Source: Bacteroidota bacterium (GTDB lineage: Bacteria > Bacteroidota > Bacteroidia > Chitinophagales > Chitinophagaceae). From it: 64,000 nt of DNA. The stretch lies in the NCBI GenBank assembly GCA_018267915.1, contig JAFDXN010000025.1:186001-250000 (forward strand), in the 5' to 3' direction. Positions within the stretch are counted from its first letter, which is position 1; each line of letters opens with the position of its first letter. The notes under the pieces were generated by a model. That model had not been told where the DNA came from. It worked only from the letters and a program-made list of their open reading frames with translations, and did not search any database. A program made the position numbers and the translations under genes. Shown here one piece after another: positions 7,849 to 14,491 of this stretch.

Positions 7849-9198
7849 ATGGCAATTAAATTATTATTAGAGAACGATAAGGTGGAAGGCATCCGCTATT
7901 ACGATGCCTACCGCAAGCATGGCGGCTATCGCTCTGTGGAGAAGGCGTTTAAAATGACGCCCGACGAGATCGTAGAAGAGGTGAAGAAAAGCGGCCTGCG
8001 TGGCCGTGGTGGTGCAGGCTTTCCTACAGGTATGAAGTGGAGCTTCCTGGCCAAGCCTGAAGGCGTTCCCCGTCACCTGGTTTGCAACGCCGACGAATCA
8101 GAACCCGGTACTTTCAAAGACCGCTACCTGATGGAGTTCATCCCGCATTTGCTGATCGAAGGCCTTATAGTGAGCAGCTTTGCGCTGGGTAGCAACGCTA
8201 CATACATCTATATCCGTGGCGAGTATGCCTGGATAGTTGATATACTGGAACAAGCCATCCAGGAGGCAAAGAACTTCGGCTGGCTCGGTAAGAATATATT
8301 AGGCACAGGTTTCGATTGCGAAATATATGTGCAGCGCGGTGCAGGTGCATACATCTGTGGTGAAGAAACGGCTCTGATCGAATCACTTGAAGGCAAACGT
8401 GGTAATCCACGTATCAAGCCTCCCTTCCCTGCCATACAAGGCTTATGGATGCGCCCCACGGTAGTGAACAATGTAGAAACACTGGCTGCCGTAGTGCCCA
8501 TCATTAATATGGGCGGCGAAGAGTACGCTAAAATCGGTGTGGGCCGTTCTACAGGCACCAAGCTTTTGTCGGCTTGCGGCAACATCAATAAGCCGGGTGT
8601 TTACGAGATAGACATGACTATATCCGTTGAGGAGTTCATCTTCAGCGATGAATATTGTGGTGGCATTCCCAAGGGCAAACGCCTGAAGGCCTGCATACCC
8701 GGCGGCTCTTCTGTGCCTATATTACCGGCAAACCTCCTGCTAAAAACAGCAAAAGGCGAAACACGTCTGATGAACTACGAAAGCTTGTCGGACGGGGGCT
8801 TTGCTACTGGTAGCATGATGGGTTCGGGCGGTTTTGAAGTGCTCGATGAAGACCAATGTGTAGTGCGCCATACCATGAGCCTTGCACGTTTTTACAATCA
8901 CGAAAGTTGCGGACAATGCAGCCCTTGCCGCGAAGGCACCGGCTGGATGTATAAAATACTAAAGAACCTGGAATACGGGAAAGGTAAGATGAGCGATATA
9001 GACCTGCTTTGGGATATACAGCGCAAGATAGAAGGTAACACTATCTGCCCGCTGGGCGATGCCGCTGCATGGCCTGTAGCTGCCGCCATCCGCCATTTCC
9101 GCGATGAGTTTGAATGGCATGTTTTAAATCCGGATGAATCGCAGAAGAGGAACTACGGTTTGGCACACTATGCCGACCCGATCCATGTTCCGGCATGA
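7849..9198 (+). CDS. nuoF: NADH-quinone oxidoreductase subunit F (51 kDa subunit, NADH and FMN site)
   Basis: A 449-residue subunit that binds NADH and FMN and passes electrons to cluster N3. The FMN/NADH glycine-rich segment GRGGAGFPTG is at 52-61. The 4Fe-4S ligands are C354, C357, C360 (CGQCSPC) and C400 (CPLGDAAAWP). The start chosen is ATG 7849 (MAIKLLLEND). An in-frame TTG at 7843 lies in the upstream repeat and is rejected. The stop TGA at 9196-9198 abuts the left arm of an inverted-repeat cassette. Confidence 0.97.
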   Translation: MAIKLLLENDKVEGIRYYDAYRKHGGYRSVEKAFKMTPDEIVEEVKKSGLRGRGGAGFPTGMKWSFLAKPEGVPRHLVCNADESEPGTFKDRYLMEFIPHLLIEGLIVSSFALGSNATYIYIRGEYAWIVDILEQAIQEAKNFGWLGKNILGTGFDCEIYVQRGAGAYICGEETALIESLEGKRGNPRIKPPFPAIQGLWMRPTVVNNVETLAAVVPIINMGGEEYAKIGVGRSTGTKLLSACGNINKPGVYEIDMTISVEEFIFSDEYCGGIPKGKRLKACIPGGSSVPILPANLLLKTAKGETRLMNYESLSDGGFATGSMMGSGGFEVLDEDQCVVRHTMSLARFYNHESCGQCSPCREGTGWMYKILKNLEYGKGKMSDIDLLWDIQRKIEGNTICPLGDAAAWPVAAAIRHFRDEFEWHVLNPDESQKRNYGLAHYADPIHVPA

Positions 9199-9235
9199 TA
9201 AGTCAAAACTCAAAAGTGAAAACCTAAAAGTTGAC
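9198..9235 (+). repeat. Left arm of inverted repeat enclosing the four-helix-bundle gene
   Basis: The arm begins ATAAGTCAAAACTCAAAAG and ends at about 9235. It matches the reverse complement of 9580-9614 at roughly 29 of 36 positions by hand alignment. It starts at the last base of nuoF and contains the TTG start codon (9231) of the enclosed gene. Confidence 0.8.
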
Positions 9236-9581
9236 AAATGATATAAAATACCGCTGTTACCAGTTCTCAATTGACACGGTAAAATATTTGAAGGCTAAAA
9301 AATGGGACACTTTTAGTTTGATTGCAGTAAAACAAGTAATGCGTTCTGCAATGTCTGTAGGAGCAAACGTTGTAGAAGCTAAGAATAGTTCTTCAAGATT
9401 GGAGTTTAAACGATTTTACGAGATCGCCTTAAAATCCAGTAATGAGACAAAATATTGGTTGTGTATATTAAGGGATGGATTTGAAGTAAAGGATGATGGG
9501 ATTAAGCTGTTATTGAAAGAATGTGACGAGCTATCTAAAATTTTAGCAAGATCTATTCTTTCATTGAAGAAGAACAAATAA
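9231..9581 (+). CDS. Four-helix-bundle protein of the 23S rRNA intervening-sequence (S23/TIGR02436) type
   Basis: A 116-residue protein with the family pattern: QVMRSAMSVGANVVEAKNSSSR (residues about 35-56), EFKRFYEIALKSSNETKYWLCILRDG, then a last helix. Relatives are encoded in intervening sequences of bacterial 23S rRNA genes and as free-standing genes in Bacteroidota; some resemble the bAvd protein of diversity-generating retroelements. They are thought to bind nucleic acid. The start is TTG at 9231, because an in-frame stop (9225-9227) precedes it and the next ATG would remove the first helix. It fills the nuoF-nuoG gap with its inverted repeats. It probably has no role in complex I. Confidence 0.85.
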   Translation: MTNDIKYRCYQFSIDTVKYLKAKKWDTFSLIAVKQVMRSAMSVGANVVEAKNSSSRLEFKRFYEIALKSSNETKYWLCILRDGFEVKDDGIKLLLKECDELSKILARSILSLKKNK

Positions 9582-9614
9582 CTTTTTGCTTTTGACTTTT
9601 AACTTTTGACTTAT
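9580..9614 (+). repeat. Right arm of inverted repeat enclosing the four-helix-bundle gene
   Basis: This arm is T-rich (CTTTTGACTTTTAACTTTTG within it) and ends in GACTTAT directly before the nuoG ATG at 9615. In RNA it would pair with 9198-9235 to close a stem of about 35 bp over the whole S23-type gene. It overlaps the gene's stop codon. Confidence 0.8.
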
Positions 9615-10703
9615 ATGTCAGAAACACCAAAATTTAAAGTAACGATAGATAATATAACGATAGAAGTTCCTGCCGGAACAACTATCCTCAATGCTGCGCG
9701 CATGATAGGTGGCGATGTCACGCCACCTGCTATGTGTTATTATAGCAAATTGAAGGAGAGTGGCGGTAAATGCCGCACTTGCCTGGTAGAAGTGAGCAAG
9801 GGTTCGGAAAAAGACCCGCGCCCCATGCCCAAGCTGGTGGCGAGCTGTCGTACTACTGTGATGGACGGGATGGAAGTGAAGAACATTACTTCCGATAAAG
9901 TGATAGATGCCCGCAAAGGGATCGTGGAAATGCTGCTCATCAATCACCCCCTCGATTGCCCCGTGTGCGACCAGGCCGGTGAATGCGACCTGCAAGACCT
10001 GAGCTACGAGCACGGCACCGAAGGCACACGCTACGAGTTTGCCCGCCGCACATTCGAAAAAGAAGACATCGGCCCATACATACAGCTGCACATGACACGC
10101 TGCATACTTTGCTATCGCTGCGTGAATACTGCTGCCGAGCTGACAAACCGTCGCGAACACGGTGTTTTGGAACGTGGCGACCATTCCGAGATCAGTACAT
10201 TGTTGGGAAAATCGCTAGACAATGAGTTTATAGGTAATGTCATCGACGTTTGCCCTGTAGGTGCTTTGACAGATAAAACATTCCGCTTTAAGAATCGCGT
10301 ATGGTTTACCAAGCCGGTAGACGCACACCGCGACTGCCCGACCTGTAGTGGTAAGGTGCGCCTCTGGATGCGTGGCGATGAAGTATATCGTGTAACTGCC
10401 CGCAAAGACCAATGGAACGAAGTGGAAAGCTGGATCTGCAACGAGTGCCGCTTTGAGAAAAAAGAAACAAAAGACTGGGTAATAGAAGGCCCGACGAAAG
10501 TGTCACGCTTAAGCGTTATTTCTCAAGGGCACTATGTAAATACGGAAAAGGCACATGTGCTGATAGACAAAGTGATAGGCAAACAGCCAAAGCTGCTGAT
10601 GGACATACACTCTATCAGTGAAGTGAACAGGCCGGAAATAAAGCTGTCGGAAATAGAAGGTCCGGCACACTCAGACGATTTTAAGGATGATGTAATAAGG
10701 TAG
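9615..10703 (+). CDS. nuoG: NADH-quinone oxidoreductase subunit G, short form (75 kDa subunit without large domain)
   Basis: A 362-residue iron-sulfur subunit. It has a ferredoxin-type 2Fe-2S site (C41, C53, C56, C78), the His/Cys 4Fe-4S site (H111, C115, C118, C124) and a further 4Fe-4S site (C163, C166, C169, C213). A remnant of the molybdopterin Fe4S4 region follows with C241, C244 and C275, but V248 stands where a third cysteine is expected, so cluster N7 is probably absent. The large molybdopterin-like domain of the roughly 700-900-residue NuoG is missing, as I recall for other Bacteroidota. Start is ATG 9615; a TTG at 9606 lies in the inverted repeat. Confidence 0.93.
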   Translation: MSETPKFKVTIDNITIEVPAGTTILNAARMIGGDVTPPAMCYYSKLKESGGKCRTCLVEVSKGSEKDPRPMPKLVASCRTTVMDGMEVKNITSDKVIDARKGIVEMLLINHPLDCPVCDQAGECDLQDLSYEHGTEGTRYEFARRTFEKEDIGPYIQLHMTRCILCYRCVNTAAELTNRREHGVLERGDHSEISTLLGKSLDNEFIGNVIDVCPVGALTDKTFRFKNRVWFTKPVDAHRDCPTCSGKVRLWMRGDEVYRVTARKDQWNEVESWICNECRFEKKETKDWVIEGPTKVSRLSVISQGHYVNTEKAHVLIDKVIGKQPKLLMDIHSISEVNRPEIKLSEIEGPAHSDDFKDDVIR

Positions 10704-11000
10704 ATGATACTTTCCGTCGGACATATTAAACAAGTGGTCAACACCTTCTTCGACAATAAACCTGTCAGGAAAGTATGGTTGTTTGGATCATATGCCCGCG
10801 GCGATGCAGATGAAAGTAGTGATGTAGATGTCCTGGTAGATATAGACTACAGCATGCCTCTTGGATGGGATTATTTTACATGGCGGGATGAACTTGCGAA
10901 ACAATTGAATAAAAGGGTGGACATAGTGAGTTTAGGCTGGGAAAATAAATACATTAAACCTCTCATAGATGCAGATAAACAAGTGATCTATGAAAGGTAG
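10704..11000 (+). CDS. mntA: MntA-like minimal nucleotidyltransferase antitoxin (first pair)
   Basis: A 98-residue minimal nucleotidyltransferase. The motif G28-S29-x10-D40-x-D42 (LFGSYARGDADESSDVDVLVD) holds the nucleotide-binding and metal-binding residues. In type VII toxin-antitoxin systems the MntA protein AMPylates and thereby inactivates the HEPN partner HepT. The ATG directly follows the nuoG TAG with no spacer, and the gene overlaps the HEPN gene by 11 bp. It is a clear paralogue of the protein at 12453-12746. Confidence 0.88.
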   Translation: MILSVGHIKQVVNTFFDNKPVRKVWLFGSYARGDADESSDVDVLVDIDYSMPLGWDYFTWRDELAKQLNKRVDIVSLGWENKYIKPLIDADKQVIYER

Positions 11001-11337
11001 TATTGGAGATAAAGCGCGGTTAGAGCATATTATTGAATGTATCGAAGAAATTGAGGCTGCAGTTGCAAACAATACGTTTGACAGTTTTACTGAGAATCAC
11101 GTATTGAGAATAGCTGTAGTAAAATGGCTGGAAATAATCGGGGAAGCGGCACGGCATATTTCGGAACAAACAAAGTCGGAATATCCGGCTGTTGAATGGC
11201 AAAAGATCACCGGACTAAGGAATATTGTGGTGCATGAATACTTTGGCATTAACTATCGTATTATTTGGGAAACTGCCACAGTTCTATTAGAAGATCTGAA
11301 GATTAAGATCAAGTCAATAAAGCTTGATCAACGATAA
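10990..11337 (+). CDS. hepT: HepT-like HEPN-domain RNase toxin (DUF86, first pair)
   Basis: A 115-residue HEPN protein of the DUF86/HepT type. The catalytic RX4HXY motif is R77-NIVV-H82-E-Y84. HepT toxins are RNases that act on RNA in the cytoplasm and are silenced by AMPylation from the neighbouring MntA. It overlaps mntA by 11 bp, which suggests translational coupling. nuoH follows after 32 bp. Whether this copy is toxic cannot be judged from sequence, but all motif residues are intact. Confidence 0.88.
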   Translation: MKGSIGDKARLEHIIECIEEIEAAVANNTFDSFTENHVLRIAVVKWLEIIGEAARHISEQTKSEYPAVEWQKITGLRNIVVHEYFGINYRIIWETATVLLEDLKIKIKSIKLDQR

Positions 11338-11369
11338 AATTTATAACGAACTAAATTACTTTTGCGCCA

Positions 11370-12446
11370 ATGCAAATGCTGCTATTGCAAATAAGCCTGG
11401 GCTTTATAATTGAAAAGGTCATCCTTATCTCGGTGATACTGATGGGCTCATTGGGTATCGCTATGTATGCAACATGGGCCGAGCGTAAAGTGGCGGCTAT
11501 CATGCAGGACCGTCGCGGTCCTAACCGTGCCGGCCCTTTCGGCATATTGCAGCCACTGGCCGATGGCCTCAAGCTGTTCATGAAGGAAGAGATCATCCCC
11601 GATAGTTCCACGCGTTTTCTTTTCATAGTAGGTCCATGCCTGGCGATGCTCACCGCCTTGATGACAAGTGCAGTAGTTCCCTGGGGTCCTGACTACACTA
11701 CTTCAAGTGGCTATGTGGTTTCCCTGCAGGTAGCCGACATTAATATCGGTATCCTGTTCATATTTGGTGTAGTGAGCCTTGGTGTTTACGGCATCATGCT
11801 GGGTGGCTGGGCTTCTAATAATAAGTTCTCGCTCCTGAGTAGTATCCGTGCGGCTTCGCAGGCCATCTCTTATGAGCTGGCTATGGGCATCAGCCTTATT
11901 GCCTTATTAATGATGACAGGCACATTAAGCCTGCGCGAAATAGTGGGTCAGCAACATGGCTTCTGGCACAACGGTTATTTCACATGGAATTTCTTTAAGC
12001 AGCCAATAGGCTTCATCGTCTTTCTGACCTGTGCCTTTGCTGAACTGAACCGGGCGCCTTTTGACCTTGCCGAGGCTGAGAGTGAGCTGAACATGGGTTA
12101 TCACCAGGAGTATTCATCCATGAAACTGGGCTTTTACCTTTTCGCCGAGTACATTAATATGTTTGTTAGCTCAGCGATAATGGCTACACTGTTCTTCGGC
12201 GGATACAACTTCCCCTTCATGGACGCGGTGCAGCATGCTGTGAACCCAATGTTCTTTACGCTGATATGCGTAATGGTTTTATTAACTAAAGTGATCTGTT
12301 TTATACTGTTCTTTATGTTCGTCCGCTGGACACTGCCTCGTTTCAGGTACGACCAGCTGATGCGCCTCGGCTGGAAGTCATTGATTCCAATAGCCCTGGT
12401 GAACATGCTGATAACAGGTGCAGTGGTCTTGTGGGTGATCAAATAA
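11370..12446 (+). CDS. nuoH: NADH-quinone oxidoreductase subunit H
   Basis: A 358-residue membrane subunit that joins the membrane arm to the quinone site. About eight hydrophobic helices are visible. The family loops AERKVAAIMQDRRGPNRAGPFG (near 33-54), EGPADL-equivalent ELNRAPFDLAEAESELNMGYHQEYSSMKL and the C-terminal FVRWTLPRFRYDQLMRLGWK are intact. It is bracketed on both sides by MNT/HEPN gene pairs. The start is ATG 11370. Confidence 0.97.
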   Translation: MQMLLLQISLGFIIEKVILISVILMGSLGIAMYATWAERKVAAIMQDRRGPNRAGPFGILQPLADGLKLFMKEEIIPDSSTRFLFIVGPCLAMLTALMTSAVVPWGPDYTTSSGYVVSLQVADINIGILFIFGVVSLGVYGIMLGGWASNNKFSLLSSIRAASQAISYELAMGISLIALLMMTGTLSLREIVGQQHGFWHNGYFTWNFFKQPIGFIVFLTCAFAELNRAPFDLAEAESELNMGYHQEYSSMKLGFYLFAEYINMFVSSAIMATLFFGGYNFPFMDAVQHAVNPMFFTLICVMVLLTKVICFILFFMFVRWTLPRFRYDQLMRLGWKSLIPIALVNMLITGAVVLWVIK

Positions 12447-12452
12447 GTACTT

Positions 12453-12746
12453 ATGCTGACTGTTCAACAAATAAAACAAACCGTTACCGACTATTTTAAA
12501 GATAAGCCGGTTAAGAAAGTTTATTTGTTCGGATCGTACGCAAGAGGCCAGGCAAGGGAGGACAGTGATGTGGATTTATTGGTAGAACTGGACTATGATA
12601 AAAGGATAGGTTTAGAGTTTGTCAGGTGGGTATTGTTCCTACAGGATAAATTTGCGCGAAAGGTTGATTTGGTGCCCGATCAAACAGTATACCCGACCGT
12701 GAGAAAGGGAGCTGATAATGATAAAATACTGATGCTTTCAAAGTAA
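12453..12746 (+). CDS. mntA: MntA-like minimal nucleotidyltransferase antitoxin (second pair)
   Basis: A 97-residue minimal nucleotidyltransferase with G27-S28-x10-D39-x-D41 (GSYARGQAREDSDVDLLVE). It matches the 10704 protein along its first half (IKQxVxxxFxxKPVxKVxLFGSYARG), so the two pairs are related by duplication or by repeated insertion. It starts 6 bp after the nuoH stop and lies 5 bp before its HEPN partner. Confidence 0.88.
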   Translation: MLTVQQIKQTVTDYFKDKPVKKVYLFGSYARGQAREDSDVDLLVELDYDKRIGLEFVRWVLFLQDKFARKVDLVPDQTVYPTVRKGADNDKILMLSK

Positions 12747-12751
12747 ACGGT

Positions 12752-13072
12752 ATGACTGATCAGGATAGGTTAGACCATATTGTCGAAAGCATAGACAGGG
12801 TAGCAAGGATGGCGAAGGGATTATCGAAGGAGGCATTTTTATCGGATGAAACTGTAAAGTATGCCTGTTACGCGAACCTTGTCATTTTATCAGAGGCCGT
12901 AGCGAGGCTGTCGAAGGAGTTTAAACAGAAGTATGAAAATATAGAATGGGATTTGATTGTTGGATTCAGGAATGTCATAATTCATGAATACTTTAGGGTG
13001 GATTGGAATATTGTTTGGGATGTGATAGATGAGAATTTGCCGAAGTTGAAGAAACAATTAGAATTGAACTAA
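12752..13072 (+). CDS. hepT: HepT-like HEPN-domain RNase toxin (DUF86, second pair)
   Basis: A 106-residue HEPN/DUF86 protein with the RX4HXY motif R73-NVII-H78-E-Y80. The preceding IEWDLIVGF and following FRVDWNIVWDVI match the other copy (VEWQKITGL, FGINYRIIWETA). It is followed after one base by the nuoI ATG at 13074, so its translation is closely linked to that of an essential-type complex I subunit. Toxin function is inferred from the family. Confidence 0.88.
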   Translation: MTDQDRLDHIVESIDRVARMAKGLSKEAFLSDETVKYACYANLVILSEAVARLSKEFKQKYENIEWDLIVGFRNVIIHEYFRVDWNIVWDVIDENLPKLKKQLELN

Positions 13073-13073
13073 A

Positions 13074-13583
13074 ATGGAAAAACTAACTAACAGGTCAGTA
13101 GCAGTCAATCGCAGCCCGATGACATTCGGGGAGCGTATTTACCTGCCTGCTATAGCCAAGGGGCTGACAATTACGCTCAGCCATATATTTAAAAAGAAGG
13201 CCACGGTCAACTATCCCGAGCAGAAGCGCCCCTTCAGCCCGGTATTCCGCGGTTTGCACGTACTGAACCGCGACGAAGAAGGTCGTGAGCGTTGCACTGC
13301 CTGTGGCCTTTGCGCGCTGGCTTGTCCTGCCGAGGCGATCACAATGGAAGCAGCAGAGCGTAAGCCCGGTGAGGAAAACCTGTATCGTGAAGAGAAATAT
13401 GCTGCTAAATACGAGATCAATATGCTGCGCTGCATCTTCTGCGGCTATTGCGAAGAGGCTTGTCCTAAAGATGCCGTGTATTTAAGCGAAACGGTGATGC
13501 CTTCTAATTATACCCGCAAGAGCTTCATATATAAAAAAGAAGACTTGCTTATTCCTCATCCTAAAGCACAAGACGCCAAATAA
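13074..13583 (+). CDS. nuoI: NADH-quinone oxidoreductase subunit I (TYKY subunit)
   Basis: A 169-residue ferredoxin-like subunit with two 4Fe-4S clusters (N6a and N6b) leading to N2. The ligands are C74, C77, C80, C84 (CTACGLCALAC) and C120, C123, C126, C130 (CIFCGYCEEAC). The N-terminal RGLHVLNRDEEGRERC is typical. The ATG follows the hepT stop by one base and nuoJ follows after 3 bp. Confidence 0.97.
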   Translation: MEKLTNRSVAVNRSPMTFGERIYLPAIAKGLTITLSHIFKKKATVNYPEQKRPFSPVFRGLHVLNRDEEGRERCTACGLCALACPAEAITMEAAERKPGEENLYREEKYAAKYEINMLRCIFCGYCEEACPKDAVYLSETVMPSNYTRKSFIYKKEDLLIPHPKAQDAK

Positions 13584-13586
13584 TAT

Positions 13587-14081
13587 ATGGGCCTGTACGA
13601 AATATTATTCTGGTTCCTTACTGTTATGGCATTAGGCTGTGCGCTGGGCGTTATCCTCAGCCGCAATCCCATCAGTAGTGTACTTTTTCTTATTGCAACT
13701 TTTTTTGCCATCTCCGGGCACTATATATTAATGAACGCCCAGTTCCTGGCTATTGTGAATATTATTGTATATGCCGGCGCCATCATGGTGCTTTTCCTCT
13801 TCGTGATCATGCTTATGAACCTGAATGCGGATACCGAGCCGCAAAAGAACAGGCTGATACAACTTGCGGGTGTGATATCGGGCGGCATCCTCTTCCTGGT
13901 GATACTGGGCGGGCTGCGCAATATTCCCGTTACAGAGCTGGAGCGCACCACCACAAGCATCGGATTAATAAAGAACTTAGGTAAAACATTGTTCACGCAA
14001 TTCGTTTTGCCTTTCGAAATAAGCAGTGTGCTCTTTTTGAGCGCTATGATCGGAGCTATAGTAATAGGAAGGAAGGAGTGA
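13587..14081 (+). CDS. nuoJ: NADH-quinone oxidoreductase subunit J
   Basis: A 164-residue membrane subunit with five hydrophobic segments. The third contains the conserved IIVYAGAIMVLFLFVIMLMN stretch (about 59-78), which includes the pi-bulge region important for proton translocation. The C-terminus ends in SAMIGAIVIGRKE. It is followed by a repeat-filled gap before nuoK. Confidence 0.96.
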   Translation: MGLYEILFWFLTVMALGCALGVILSRNPISSVLFLIATFFAISGHYILMNAQFLAIVNIIVYAGAIMVLFLFVIMLMNLNADTEPQKNRLIQLAGVISGGILFLVILGGLRNIPVTELERTTTSIGLIKNLGKTLFTQFVLPFEISSVLFLSAMIGAIVIGRKE

Positions 14082-14165
14082 TAACCCCTCCGCCCCCAAA
14101 AGGGGAACTGGTGGGTCAATTAATATTATTAACTAAATAAAAGCCCCTTTAGGGGTTTGGGTTTT
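14082..14165 (+). repeat. Intergenic hairpin repeat before nuoK (both arms)
   Basis: The copy has a left arm with CCCCAAAAGGGG at 14094-14105 and the right core CCCCTTTAGGGG at 14144-14155, followed by TTTGGGTTTT and the nuoK ATG at 14166. The middle is A/T-rich. It fills the entire nuoJ-nuoK gap. Confidence 0.85.
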
Positions 14166-14465
14166 ATGCCAATACAGTACTATTTGTTTTTAAGCCTGGC
14201 CTTGTTTTGCATCGGTATCATGGGTACCCTGATGCGCCGCAATGCCATCATCATCTTTATGTGCATTGAGTTGATGCTGAATGCTGTGAATCTGCTGCTG
14301 GTTGCGTTTTCAAAAATGTATGGCGACGCATCGGCACAGATATTCGTGTTCTTCAACATGGTAGTGGCTGCTGCCGAGGTTTCGGTAGGACTGGCGGTGA
14401 TAGTAATGATGTACCGCAAGGTGCATTCGGTTGACATTAATATTTTAAACAGGTTAAAACACTAA
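14166..14465 (+). CDS. nuoK: NADH-quinone oxidoreductase subunit K
   Basis: A 99-residue membrane subunit, antiporter-like, with three hydrophobic helices. The conserved glutamate of helix 2 is in [19 protein letters not shown] (about residues 32-50), and the second in [14 protein letters not shown] (about 69-82). The start is ATG 14166 ([10 protein letters not shown]); the in-frame TTG at 14157 is part of the repeat. Confidence 0.96.
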   Translation: MPIQYYLFLSLALFCIGIMGTLMRRNAIIIFMCIELMLNAVNLLLVAFSKMYGDASAQIFVFFNMVVAAAEVSVGLAVIVMMYRKVHSVDINILNRLKH

Positions 14466-14491
14466 AAGCCCTCGGAGGGTTTTCGGCTTAT
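14466..14491 (+). promoter_or_regulatory. Short hairpin just before nuoL
   Basis: The gap between nuoK and nuoL contains AAGCCCTCGGAGGG with the stem CCCT/AGGG (14469-14479) and an alternative AAGCC/GGCTT pairing (14466-14490). It has no clear sequence identity to the CCCCTTTAGGGG repeat but sits in the same place, ending at the start codon (14492). It may act on translation of nuoL. Confidence 0.45.
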
